Assembly: GCA_028724245.1 (NCBI GenBank)
Contig: JAQYDI010000109.1
Span: forward strand, 1 to 33,579
Reading direction: 5' to 3'
DNA: 33,579 nt
From: Lachnospiraceae bacterium
Lineage (GTDB): Bacteria; Bacillota; Clostridia; Lachnospirales; Lachnospiraceae
Below, in pieces: positions 6,897-15,050 of this stretch (positions are counted from its first letter, which is position 1; every line of letters starts with the position of its first letter). Made by a program: the position numbers and the translations under genes. The notes under the pieces are model-generated. The model saw only the letters and a program-made list of their open reading frames with translations, was not told the origin of the DNA and searched no databases.

Positions 6897-7817
6897 ATGA
6901 GTCACGATTACAGAGAATACCGGCAGCACGGGACGCAGCAGTTTCCGTGTGCCTATTACAATGCGAAAAAATGCGGGAAAATAGCCAGTGACCTGTTTGA
7001 GGTGAAGCACCACTGGCACGAAGAAATAGAACTGATGTTTCTGGTCAAAGGCCGATTTCATGTAGAAATCAACATGCAGCAGTATCAGCTGGAATCTCCC
7101 TGTATCTGCGTCATCAACAGCGGGGAACTGCATGCACTGAGAAACCTGACAAAAGAATACGCGGAGAGCGCGGTGGTTTTCCATCCGCGTCTGCTGGCCT
7201 TTCAGGAGCAGGATCAGATGCAGGAGAAGATCATCAATGAACTGGTGGAGCATCAGCTGCAGCTTCCCCGGGTGATCAATCCGGGGGATTCCGTGTGGCA
7301 GGAAATGGTACGGGAATATGAAACCATGGAGCAGACATTTCTGCGGGAGGCCAGGACCAGAGGTTCGGACCAGTATCTGGCGGATACGGCCGGCAGCCAG
7401 CTGGTTATTAAAGCATCTCTGCTTAAAATTCTGGCCTGCCTGCAGACTGCGGAGCTTCTGGAAATCTGTGAACCGAAAGAAAACGTGCAGGTAGCCTATA
7501 TCAAAACAGCCCTTTCCTATTTCCATGAGCATTACCGTGAGAAGGTCTACATCCGTGATCTGGCCTCCTGCGCCGGATTGAACGAGCAGTATTTCTGCCG
7601 GCTGTTCCGCCGGGTGATCCGTATGTCTCCGGTGGAATATATGAACAGCTACCGTATGAAAAAGGCGGTCAGCCTGCTGGAACGGACTGATCTGTCCGTA
7701 ACAGAGGTGGCCTACGAGTGCGGATTTCACGATATGGGAGGCTTCATCCGGGAATTTAAAAAGCTTACCGAGACCACACCTCTGCAGTACCGGAAAAAGT
7801 TCAGAATGCACAGCTGA
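6897..7817 (+). CDS. AraC-family transcriptional regulator with cupin sensor domain
   Basis: This 306-residue regulator has an N-terminal cupin-like ligand domain (about residues 30-100; HHWHEEIELMFLVKGRFHVEI, INSGELHAL) and a C-terminal double helix-turn-helix of the AraC/XylS type (about 215-302). The second motif is complete (SVTEVAYECGFHDMGGFIREFKKLTETTPLQYRKKF). It sits directly upstream of two alpha-glucosidase genes in the same direction. AraC proteins with this layout usually activate adjacent carbohydrate genes, so control of those enzymes by an alpha-glucoside is the simplest inference. The start ATG at 6897 follows GAGGGAG. A tandem repeat and a promoter with a -10 box but no good -35 lie just downstream, which fits an activator-dependent promoter. 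Confidence 0.9.
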   Translation: MSHDYREYRQHGTQQFPCAYYNAKKCGKIASDLFEVKHHWHEEIELMFLVKGRFHVEINMQQYQLESPCICVINSGELHALRNLTKEYAESAVVFHPRLLAFQEQDQMQEKIINELVEHQLQLPRVINPGDSVWQEMVREYETMEQTFLREARTRGSDQYLADTAGSQLVIKASLLKILACLQTAELLEICEPKENVQVAYIKTALSYFHEHYREKVYIRDLASCAGLNEQYFCRLFRRVIRMSPVEYMNSYRMKKAVSLLERTDLSVTEVAYECGFHDMGGFIREFKKLTETTPLQYRKKFRMHS

Positions 7818-7920
7818 AAGCTGTTTGAAGCTGTTTATAGCAAAACAAGAAAATCATGTCACAATAACATAATTTTCAATCAGATTACGGCAAGAAATCG
7901 GGTCGGAATGCAGGTATACT
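7817..7920 (+). promoter_or_regulatory. Putative AraC-dependent promoter region of the glucosidase genes
   Basis: A tandem 10-base repeat (AAAGCTGTTT GAAGCTGTTT, 7817-7836) overlaps the araC stop codon. A good -10 box, TATACT (7915-7920), has no recognisable -35 at the right distance. This arrangement suits a promoter that needs an activator. The distance between the repeat and the -10 is large, so the tandem repeat may not be the binding site. Confidence 0.35.
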
Positions 7921-7992
7921 GAAATCACCGAAATGACAGAGAGAAAGATGAAAAGACGATTATTATAAAGACAGTATTCAGGAGGTTTATAT

Positions 7993-9705
7993 ATGGAAAG
8001 AAAATGGTGGCATGAGAAGGTTGCGTATCAGATTTATCCCAAAAGTTTTTACGACAGCAACGGAGACGGCATCGGCGATATTCCCGGTATTATCAGCAGG
8101 CTGGACTATCTGAAGGATCTGGGTGTGGACATTATCTGGCTGTCCCCCTGCTTCTGCTCTCCTTTAGCTGATCAGGGATATGACATTTCCGATTATTACA
8201 ATATCGATCCCAGATTCGGTTCCATCGAGGATATTGACCGTCTTCTGGAGGAAGCGAAAAAACGTGATATGTATATTTTGATGGATCTGGTAGTAAATCA
8301 CTGTTCCGATGAGCATGAATGGTTTGTAAAGGCCTGTGAAGATCCACAGGGAGAATATGGTAAATTCTTCTATTTTGAAAAGGGAAAAGAGGACGGTAGT
8401 GTTCCCAACAACTGGCGTTCTTATTTCGGAGGCAGTGTATGGGACAAGATTCCCGGACATGAGGATGAGAACATGTACTACCTTCATATGTTCCATAAAA
8501 AACAGCCCGATCTGAACTGGGAAAATCCGAAGCTCCGCGAGGAAGTTTATAAAATGATCAACTGGTGGCTGGATAAAGGCCTGGCAGGATTCCGCATCGA
8601 TGCCATCATCAATATTAAGAAGGCACTTCCCTTTGAAGAATACAGCTATCCGGCAGACCGGGCAGACGGCATGGTTATGCCTCAGCGTATGCTGCAGGAT
8701 GCAAAGGGCGTGGGCGAATTTCTTGGAGAAATGCACCGCCGCACCTTCAAGCTTTATGATGCCTTCTCCGTAGGTGAGGTGTTTAATGTGGAAAATGAAG
8801 ATCTGCCCGAATTTATCGGTGATGACGGCTATTTCTCTTCCATGTTCGATTTTAATGAGACCATTTTCGGAACCAGTCCCAACGGCTGGTATGATGCAGA
8901 AGTGATCACACCGGATGACTATAAACGGTGCTGTTTTGAGAGTCAGGCCCAGATGGGAGACTTTGGTTATTTTTCCAATATTATTGAAAATCATGATGAA
9001 CCCCGCGGTGTCAGCCGTTACATTCCCGAGGGCGAATGCAGCCCCCGTTCCAAAAAGCTGCTGGGAGCCATGAATTTCATGCTGAAAGGTCTGCCTTTTA
9101 TTTATCAGGGACAGGAAATCGGCATGGAGAATGTGGTTCTTACAAGTATTGATCAGGTGGATGATATTTCCACACTGGATGAATACCAGGTGGCGAAAAA
9201 TGCAGGTCTTTCCGATGAGGAAGCATTAAAGGCAGTAAACCGTTTCAGCCGTGACAATGCCCGCACACCCATGCAGTGGAATGATAAAGAAAACGCAGGA
9301 TTCACCGAAGGCAATCCCTGGCTGTATGTAAATCCCAACTATACAGAGATCAATGTGGAAAAGGAACAGGCTGATGCAGACAGCGTGCTGAACTGGTACA
9401 AGGCCATGATTTCCCTGCGCAAAAACCCGCAGTACAAGGAAACCGTTGTTTACGGTGAAACCATTCCCGTACTGGAGGATGTACATAATATAATGGCATA
9501 TTACAGAAAGAGTGAGGATCAGACCCTGCTGGTAATCGGCAACTATCAGACAGAAGCGCAGACGGTGGAATTACCCTGCAGCATCAAAAAGGTTCTTCTG
9601 GACAATACAAAAGCAGAACAGGGCGGCAATATGGAGCTTCCCCCTGTACAGGATGGAAAGGTCACACTGGAAGGATATCAGGCAATCGTCGCTGTAGTGG
9701 AATAA
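7993..9705 (+). CDS. GH13 alpha-glucosidase, probable alpha-1,4-type (maltase-like)
   Basis: This 570-residue cytoplasmic enzyme belongs to glycoside hydrolase family 13, oligo-1,6-glucosidase/alpha-glucosidase group. It removes glucose from short alpha-glucosides. Visible are the calcium loop DSNGDGIGDI (21-30), DLVVNH (98-103), the subgroup motif QPDLNWENP (171-179), nucleophile D203 (GFRIDAI), acid/base E262 (VGEVFN) and transition-state D335 (ENHDEPR). The residue after the nucleophile is alanine (A204). In characterised members valine here goes with alpha-1,6 cleavage and smaller or polar residues go with alpha-1,4, so this copy is predicted to prefer alpha-1,4 bonds. There is no signal peptide. 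ATG 7993 follows AGGAGG with a 7-8 base gap. It is followed after 61 bases by a paralogue of the opposite type. Confidence 0.92.
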   Translation: MERKWWHEKVAYQIYPKSFYDSNGDGIGDIPGIISRLDYLKDLGVDIIWLSPCFCSPLADQGYDISDYYNIDPRFGSIEDIDRLLEEAKKRDMYILMDLVVNHCSDEHEWFVKACEDPQGEYGKFFYFEKGKEDGSVPNNWRSYFGGSVWDKIPGHEDENMYYLHMFHKKQPDLNWENPKLREEVYKMINWWLDKGLAGFRIDAIINIKKALPFEEYSYPADRADGMVMPQRMLQDAKGVGEFLGEMHRRTFKLYDAFSVGEVFNVENEDLPEFIGDDGYFSSMFDFNETIFGTSPNGWYDAEVITPDDYKRCCFESQAQMGDFGYFSNIIENHDEPRGVSRYIPEGECSPRSKKLLGAMNFMLKGLPFIYQGQEIGMENVVLTSIDQVDDISTLDEYQVAKNAGLSDEEALKAVNRFSRDNARTPMQWNDKENAGFTEGNPWLYVNPNYTEINVEKEQADADSVLNWYKAMISLRKNPQYKETVVYGETIPVLEDVHNIMAYYRKSEDQTLLVIGNYQTEAQTVELPCSIKKVLLDNTKAEQGGNMELPPVQDGKVTLEGYQAIVAVVE

Positions 9706-9766
9706 GACATACTGCAGCAGAACAGAACAATATAAACTGTTTATATACACAAGGAGGAAAAGCAAA

Positions 9767-11449
9767 ATGGAAAAGAAATGGTGGAAGGAAAGTGTTGTAT
9801 ATCAGATCTACCCCCGCAGCTTCTGTGACAGCAACGGAGACGGTATCGGCGATCTGAACGGTATTACCAGCAAGATGGATTACCTGCAGGAGCTTGGTAT
9901 TGACGTAATCTGGCTGTCACCCGTTTATCAGTCACCCAATGCAGACAATGGATACGACATCAGCGATTATCAGGCGATCATGGAAGAGTTCGGTACCATG
10001 GAAGATTATGACCGCATGTTAAAGAGTGCCCATGATCACGGCATCAAGATCGTTATGGATCTGGTTGTAAACCATACCTCTGATGAACACGAATGGTTCA
10101 TTGAGAGCCGTAAATCAAAGGACAATCCCAAACGTGATTACTACATCTGGCGCGAAGCCAAAGACGGACATGAACCCAACAACTGGGGTTCCTGCTTCAG
10201 CGGCTCCGCATGGAAATATGATGAAGCGACCGATATGTACTATCTGCATATGTTTGCTGAAAAGCAGCCCGACCTGAACTGGGAAAATCCCGTTGTCCGC
10301 GATGAAGTTTTCAAGATGATGACCTGGTGGTGCGATAAGGGAATTGATGGTTTCCGTATGGACGTAATCAGCATGATTTCCAAAGCGGAAGGCCTGCCTG
10401 ACGGCAAAAAGGGAGAAGGCGAGCTGTACGGAGATTACACTCCTTATGTATGCAACGGACCTCACGTACATGAATACCTGCAGGAGATGAATCAGAAGGT
10501 CCTTTCCCGTTACGACCTGCTGACTGTAGGGGAATGTGCAGGTGTTACGCTGGAAGAGGCAAAGAAATATGCCAACAGCCAGGGAACGGAGCTTAACATG
10601 GTTTTCCAGTTTGAGCATATGGATCTGGATGCCGGCGAGACCTGCAAATGGACTGACAGAAAGGTTTATCTGCCGGATATGAAGGCAATCATGAACAAAT
10701 GGCAGACCGGTCTGGAGGGCTGTGCATGGAATTCCCTGTACTGGTGCAACCACGACCAGCCCCGTATGCTGTCCCGCATGGGCAATGACAGCGATGAATA
10801 CCGCGAGCTGTCCGCAAAAATGCTTGCAACCACCCTTCATATGATGCAGGGTACCCCCTATGTATATCAGGGTGAAGAGCTGGGTATGACCAATGTTCCC
10901 TTCAGAAACATGGATGATATCCGGGACATTGAAAGTATCAATGCATTTAAGGAAATGACAGAAGCAGGAATCTTTGATGAAGAAACCATGTTCCGCTATA
11001 TCTGCTATAAGGGACGTGACAATGCCCGTACACCCGTGCAGTGGGATGACAGCGAGAATGCAGGATTTACTACAGGAACACCCTGGATCATGGTAAATCC
11101 CAACTATACAAAGATCAATGCGAAGGAACAGGTTTCCCGCCCTGATTCCGTATTCCATTATTATAAGAAGCTGATTGCTCTGCGTCATACAGAGGATGTG
11201 ATCGTATACGGTACATTTGAACTTCTTATGCCCGATGATGAAAATGTATTTGCCTACACCAGAACACTGGACGGAACCCGCCTGTTTGTGGCATGTAATT
11301 ACAGCCAGGATACGGTTTCTGTGGAGGTGCCTGCTGACTTTGCCGGACAGAAGGCAGAACTGCTGATCTCCAATTATGAGGAGCAGGGTGAAACACCTGC
11401 AGCTGTTTTACGCCCTTATGAAGCAGCAGTGTGGAAAATAAGCAAATAA
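9767..11449 (+). CDS. GH13 oligo-1,6-glucosidase (isomaltase-like)
   Basis: This 560-residue paralogue of the preceding gene keeps all GH13 landmarks: calcium loop DSNGDGIGDL (21-30), QPDLNWENP (167-175), nucleophile D199 (GFRMDVI), acid/base E256 (VGECAG) and D330 (CNHDQPR). The residue after the nucleophile is valine (V200), the state seen in oligo-1,6-glucosidases, so cleavage of isomaltose and other alpha-1,6 ends is predicted. Numbering of the active site almost equals that of the well-studied Bacillus oligo-1,6-glucosidase. No signal peptide is present, so the substrate must be imported, yet no sugar transporter gene is in the window. ATG 9767 has AAGGAGG upstream. It is probably cotranscribed with the first glucosidase and ends at the terminator at 11484-11550. 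Confidence 0.92.
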   Translation: MEKKWWKESVVYQIYPRSFCDSNGDGIGDLNGITSKMDYLQELGIDVIWLSPVYQSPNADNGYDISDYQAIMEEFGTMEDYDRMLKSAHDHGIKIVMDLVVNHTSDEHEWFIESRKSKDNPKRDYYIWREAKDGHEPNNWGSCFSGSAWKYDEATDMYYLHMFAEKQPDLNWENPVVRDEVFKMMTWWCDKGIDGFRMDVISMISKAEGLPDGKKGEGELYGDYTPYVCNGPHVHEYLQEMNQKVLSRYDLLTVGECAGVTLEEAKKYANSQGTELNMVFQFEHMDLDAGETCKWTDRKVYLPDMKAIMNKWQTGLEGCAWNSLYWCNHDQPRMLSRMGNDSDEYRELSAKMLATTLHMMQGTPYVYQGEELGMTNVPFRNMDDIRDIESINAFKEMTEAGIFDEETMFRYICYKGRDNARTPVQWDDSENAGFTTGTPWIMVNPNYTKINAKEQVSRPDSVFHYYKKLIALRHTEDVIVYGTFELLMPDDENVFAYTRTLDGTRLFVACNYSQDTVSVEVPADFAGQKAELLISNYEEQGETPAAVLRPYEAAVWKISK

Positions 11450-11474
11450 TCATGCATTTTTTGTAAGTTTTGTA

Positions 11475-11503
11475 TTGACAATGAAAAAAGCAGATAGTAT
11501 GAT
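11475..11503 (+). promoter_or_regulatory. Promoter of the liv operon, embedded in the upstream terminator
   Basis: -35 TTGACA (11475-11480), 17-base spacer, -10 TATGAT (11498-11503), a near-consensus promoter. The spacer and start of the -10 form the 5-prime arm of the terminator at 11484-11550. The predicted leader to livJ is about 165 bases; no known riboswitch or T-box motif was recognised in it. Confidence 0.7.
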
Positions 11504-11550
11504 TCTCAGTAGTGCTGAAATGTCCCTGCTGTATACTGTCTGCTTTTTTT
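11484..11550 (+). terminator. Terminator of the glucosidase genes
   Basis: A 17-base stem (AAAAAAGCAGATAGTAT at 11484-11500 with ATACTGTCTGCTTTTTT at 11533-11549; one G-U pair) has an A-run on one side and a T-run on the other. Confidence 0.85.
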
Positions 11551-11675
11551 GCAGCTGTCCGGAACGGAATATATCTGTATTTCCCGCTTCCGGCACATGC
11601 TTTTCTGCAATAGGGAGAGGAGCGGAAAGTCGATCTGCAGAGACAAAAACACGAATAGATTAGGAGGATATGAAA

Positions 11676-12863
11676 ATGAAAATGTTCAAAAAGGTATTAA
11701 GCCTGGCGCTTGCCGGTGCCATGGTATTATCTCTGGCAGCATGCGGCGGCAAAGACAGTGGTTCTTCAGACGGCGGCGATGCAGCTGAAACCTTCAAGAT
11801 CGGTTCCATCGGACCTGCAACAGGCGCATATGCGATCTACGGTCTTGGCGTAAAGAACGGTGCACAGATCGCAGTTGACGAGATCAACGAAGCAGGCGGT
11901 ATCAACGGCTACAAAGTGGAATTCAAATTTGAAGATGATGAAGTGGATAATGAAAAATCCGTTAATGCTTACAATACATTAAAGGACTGGGGTATGCAGA
12001 TCCTGGCCGGTACTGTTACCAGCGGATGCTGTACAGCAGTAGGCGCTGAAACAGCCAACGACAATATGTTCCAGATCACTCCTTCCGGTTCTTCTACAGA
12101 CAGCATCGACGGAAGAGACAATGTATTCCAGGTATGCTTTACAGACCCGAACCAGGGTATTGCTTCTGCTCAGTACATTGGTGAACATGGTCTGGCTTCC
12201 AAGGTTGCTGCAATCTACGACAGCTCAGATGTATATTCATCAGGTATCTACGCAAAATTCAAAGAAGAAGCTAAGAACCAGCCTTTCGAAATCGTAGCTG
12301 AAGGCTCTTTCACAGGCGACAACAAGACAGATTTCTCCGTACCGCTGCAGCAGGCAAAGGATGCAGGTGCTGAACTGGTATTCCTTCCCATTTATTATCA
12401 GGAAGCAGCTCTGATTCTGGCACAGGCAGACAGCATGGGTTACGATCCTACATTCTTCGGATGCGATGGTATGGATGGTATCCTTGGTGTTGAAAACTTC
12501 GATACTTCTCTGGCAGAAGGTCTGATGCTGTTAACACCTTTCGCAGCAGATGCAGAAGATGAGATGACTCAGAAATTTGTTGAAACATACAAGAAGAACA
12601 ACAACGATGAAACTCCCAACCAGTTCGCAGCAGATGCCTACGATGCAATTTATGCAATCAAGGCAGCAATCGAAGAAGCTGATGTGAAACCTTCCGACAG
12701 CGTTTCCGATATCTGTGATGCCATGAAAGCAGCCATGGTTAAGATCAATGTAAAGGGTCTGACCAGTGATGAAGGCGGTATGACATGGTCAGAGACCGGT
12801 GAAGTTTCCAAAGCCCCCAAGGCTGTTGTAATCCAGGATGGCAAGTACGTTTCTGCACAGTAA
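11676..12863 (+). CDS. livJ: Branched-chain amino acid ABC transporter, substrate-binding lipoprotein
   Basis: This is the extracellular binding component of a Leu/Ile/Val-type importer. It begins with a lipoprotein signal (basic MKMFKK, hydrophobic core, lipobox LSLAAC with C23), then a Gly/Ser/Asp linker. The mature part has the periplasmic-binding type I fold of LivJ-like proteins (FKIGSIGPATGAYAIYGLGVKNGAQIAVDEINEAGGING...). The chosen start is ATG 11676, 8 bases after GGAGG; ATG 11670 lies only 2 bases after it. The four other transporter genes follow in order. A terminator-like hairpin and a second strong hairpin separate it from livH, consistent with making more binding protein than permease. 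Specificity among branched-chain amino acids, other amino acids or urea cannot be decided from sequence. Confidence 0.92.
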   Translation: MKMFKKVLSLALAGAMVLSLAACGGKDSGSSDGGDAAETFKIGSIGPATGAYAIYGLGVKNGAQIAVDEINEAGGINGYKVEFKFEDDEVDNEKSVNAYNTLKDWGMQILAGTVTSGCCTAVGAETANDNMFQITPSGSSTDSIDGRDNVFQVCFTDPNQGIASAQYIGEHGLASKVAAIYDSSDVYSSGIYAKFKEEAKNQPFEIVAEGSFTGDNKTDFSVPLQQAKDAGAELVFLPIYYQEAALILAQADSMGYDPTFFGCDGMDGILGVENFDTSLAEGLMLLTPFAADAEDEMTQKFVETYKKNNNDETPNQFAADAYDAIYAIKAAIEEADVKPSDSVSDICDAMKAAMVKINVKGLTSDEGGMTWSETGEVSKAPKAVVIQDGKYVSAQ

Positions 12864-12933
12864 GTGTCTGAACAGTTTCTGAAGACAGAGTGCCTTCAGG
12901 AATGCATGAAAACGATATAAGCTTAATTGGCCG

Positions 12934-12966
12934 GAGAGGGCAGTACTGGGTATTGTCCTCTCTTTT
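12934..12966 (+). terminator. Intercistronic terminator (leaky) between livJ and livH
   Basis: The stem GAGAGGGCA (12934-12942) / TGTCCTCTC (12954-12962), one G-U pair, is followed by TTTT. Its place inside an operon suggests partial termination. Confidence 0.6.
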
Positions 12967-13007
12967 GAATTTTACTGGTATTTTTTTAATTGTGTTAGTA
13001 TATTCAC

Positions 13008-13046
13008 ATTGGATAAAGCGCTGCCCGGGGCAGCTCTTTATCCAAT
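13008..13046 (+). promoter_or_regulatory. Strong hairpin just upstream of the livH ribosome binding site
   Basis: Arms of 18 bases (13008-13025 and 13029-13046) differ at one position and enclose a 3-base loop. The hairpin ends 7 bases before the GGAGG of livH and has no T-run, so it is not a standard terminator. It could protect the 5-prime end of a processed livHMGF mRNA or modulate translation. A TATATT at 12999-13004 would place a transcription start near its left end, but no good -35 box was found. Confidence 0.6.
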
Positions 13047-13066
13047 GCGAAATGGAGGAAAACAAC

Positions 13067-13954
13067 ATGATGAGCTTTATTAATTATCTGATCAGCGGTA
13101 TCAGCCTGGGCAGTATTTACGCGATCATAGCTCTTGGCTATACCATGGTTTACGGTATTGCGAAGATGCTGAATTTCGCTCATGGTGACGTTATCATGGT
13201 TGGTGCATTTACGGTTTATACGGTGTCCAGTACACTGGGGATGAATCCTGTTATCGGAGTGATCCTTTCCGTTATTGTATGTACCGTGCTTGGTATGCTG
13301 ATCGAGCGTGTTGCCTATAAACCTCTGCGTGGGGCAACATCGCCTCTTGCCGTACTGATTACGGCAATCGGTGTCAGCTATCTGCTGCAGAATCTGGCCC
13401 TTCTGATTTTCGGCGCCAACTCCAAGTCATTTGCTTCTGTTATTACATGGAAGGGACTTTCTCTTGCAGACGGCAGACTGAAGATCTCCGGTGTGACCAT
13501 CGTAACGATTGCGGCCTGCATCGTGATCATGGTGGCCCTGACAACCTTTATCAATCATTCCAAAGCAGGTCAGGCCATGCTGGCAGTTTCCGAAGATAAG
13601 GGAGCCGCACAGCTGATGGGCATCAATGTGAATGGTACCATTGCCCTGACATTTGCCATCGGTTCCGGTCTGGCAGCAATCGCAGGCGTTCTGCTCTGCT
13701 CCGCTTATCCGACTCTGTCACCCTATACCGGTGCCATGCCCGGTATCAAGGCGTTCGTGGCAGCCGTATTCGGAGGCATCGGTTCCATTCCCGGCGCCAT
13801 GATCGGCGGTATCCTTCTGGGCATCATTGAGATCCTCAGCAAGGCCTATATTTCACAGCAGCTGTCCGATGCCATTGTATTTGCCGTGCTGATCGTTGTG
13901 CTTCTGGTGAAACCTACCGGTATTCTGGGCAGGAATATTCAGGAAAAGGTTTAA
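13067..13954 (+). CDS. livH: Branched-chain amino acid ABC transporter, LivH permease
   Basis: This 295-residue inner membrane permease has about eight hydrophobic segments. The N-terminal LivH signature is clear (GISLGSIYAIIALGYTMVYGIAKMLNFAHGD). The EAA-like cytoplasmic loop (LMGINVNGTIALTFAIGSGLAAIAG) and the C-terminal FGGIGSIPGAMIGGILLGI motif match the family. Longer upstream start codons are in frame back to 12890, but only the ATG at 13067 has a ribosome binding site (GGAGG at 13054-13058, 8-base gap), and the extra residues would run through the intercistronic hairpins. It forms the membrane channel with LivM. Stop is followed directly by the livM ribosome binding site. Confidence 0.93.
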   Translation: MMSFINYLISGISLGSIYAIIALGYTMVYGIAKMLNFAHGDVIMVGAFTVYTVSSTLGMNPVIGVILSVIVCTVLGMLIERVAYKPLRGATSPLAVLITAIGVSYLLQNLALLIFGANSKSFASVITWKGLSLADGRLKISGVTIVTIAACIVIMVALTTFINHSKAGQAMLAVSEDKGAAQLMGINVNGTIALTFAIGSGLAAIAGVLLCSAYPTLSPYTGAMPGIKAFVAAVFGGIGSIPGAMIGGILLGIIEILSKAYISQQLSDAIVFAVLIVVLLVKPTGILGRNIQEKV

Positions 13955-13967
13955 GGAGGTGCATGGT

Positions 13968-15047
13968 ATGTCCGGTAAAAAATTTGATTTTAAGAAACTT
14001 CTGAAGGGCGATTTTTCCACCTATCTGATGGTTATCGTATTTTATATTATTCTGCAGACCATGTCGGTATCCGGCGGCCTTTCCAGTTTGTTTAAGGGTA
14101 TGCTGGTGCCTCTGTGCATCTATTCCATCATGGCGCTGTCTCTGAACCTGACAGTCGGTATCATGGGAGAACTGAGTCTGGGCCATGCGGGATTTATGTG
14201 CGTCGGTGCTTTTGCCGGAGCTACTTTTTCCCAGCTGACACGGGATGCAATTTCTGTTGATCTGCTTCGTTTTATTCTGGCAATTCTGGTGGGTGCGGCA
14301 GCAGCGGCATTATTCGGATTTATCATCGGTATTCCCGTTCTCCGACTGAAAGGTGACTACCTGGCAATCGTAACACTGGCATTCGGTGAAATCATCAAAA
14401 ATGTCATCAATGTTATTTACCTTGGCGTAGATGATAATGGCCTCCATCTTTCCATAAAGGATGAGGCGGCTCTGAACCTGTCGGAAAACGGCCGTGTAAT
14501 TATCAAAGGCGCACAGGGTATTACGGGAACACCCAAGAATTCTACTTTTACCATTGGTATTGTGCTGCTTCTGATCACGCTGGTCATCGTGCTGAATCTG
14601 GTGCATTCCCGTTCCGGCCGTGCGATCATGGCAATCCGTGACAACCGTATTGCGGCAGAATCCATCGGTATCAATGTCACAAAATATAAAATGATGGCTT
14701 TCGTGATTTCCGCTTCTCTGGCTGGTGTGGCCGGTGTGCTGTATTCCCATAACCTGAGTTCCCTGCTGGCGCAGCCCAAGAACTTTGGTTACAATATGTC
14801 CATTATGATTCTGGTATACGTGGTACTGGGCGGTATCGGCAATATGCGTGGTTCCATTATTGCGGCAATGCTTCTGACAGCTTTGCCGGAACTGCTGCGC
14901 GGATTCAGCGATTATCGTATGCTGGTATATGCAATCGTATTGATTCTGATGATGCTCTTTAACTGGGCACCGGCCTGTCTGGAATTCAGAGAGAGATATT
15001 CCCTGAAAAGAATGTTTGCCGGAAAGAAAGCAAAGGAGGCGCAGTAA
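13968..15047 (+). CDS. livM: Branched-chain amino acid ABC transporter, LivM permease
   Basis: The second membrane subunit, 359 residues with about nine to ten hydrophobic segments. It has LivM hallmarks: LSLNLTVGIMGELSLGHAGFMCVGAFAGA near the N-terminus, the long cytoplasmic loop with IRDNRIAAESIGINVTKYK, and VLGGIGNMRGSIIAAMLL near the end. The start is ATG 13968, 8 bases after AAGGAGG; an in-frame GTG at 13959 overlaps that ribosome binding site and is unlikely. It pairs with LivH. The basic C-terminal tail (FAGKKAKEAQ) is cytoplasmic. livG begins 3 bases after the stop. Confidence 0.93.
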   Translation: MSGKKFDFKKLLKGDFSTYLMVIVFYIILQTMSVSGGLSSLFKGMLVPLCIYSIMALSLNLTVGIMGELSLGHAGFMCVGAFAGATFSQLTRDAISVDLLRFILAILVGAAAAALFGFIIGIPVLRLKGDYLAIVTLAFGEIIKNVINVIYLGVDDNGLHLSIKDEAALNLSENGRVIIKGAQGITGTPKNSTFTIGIVLLLITLVIVLNLVHSRSGRAIMAIRDNRIAAESIGINVTKYKMMAFVISASLAGVAGVLYSHNLSSLLAQPKNFGYNMSIMILVYVVLGGIGNMRGSIIAAMLLTALPELLRGFSDYRMLVYAIVLILMMLFNWAPACLEFRERYSLKRMFAGKKAKEAQ

Positions 15048-15050
15048 ATT

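Noticed and set aside
6675..7811. 378-codon minus-strand ORF opposite the AraC gene
   Set aside because: The plus strand encodes a full AraC protein; the antisense product has no recognisable motif and no ribosome binding site.
11504..11675. T-box or amino acid riboswitch in the livJ leader
   Set aside because: The T-box sequence AGGGTGGNACCGCG is absent and the only strong stem is the terminator of the previous operon.
12890..13066. N-terminal extension of livH
   Set aside because: The frame is open, but the extension covers a terminator and a strong hairpin and has no ribosome binding site; the ATG at 13067 has one.
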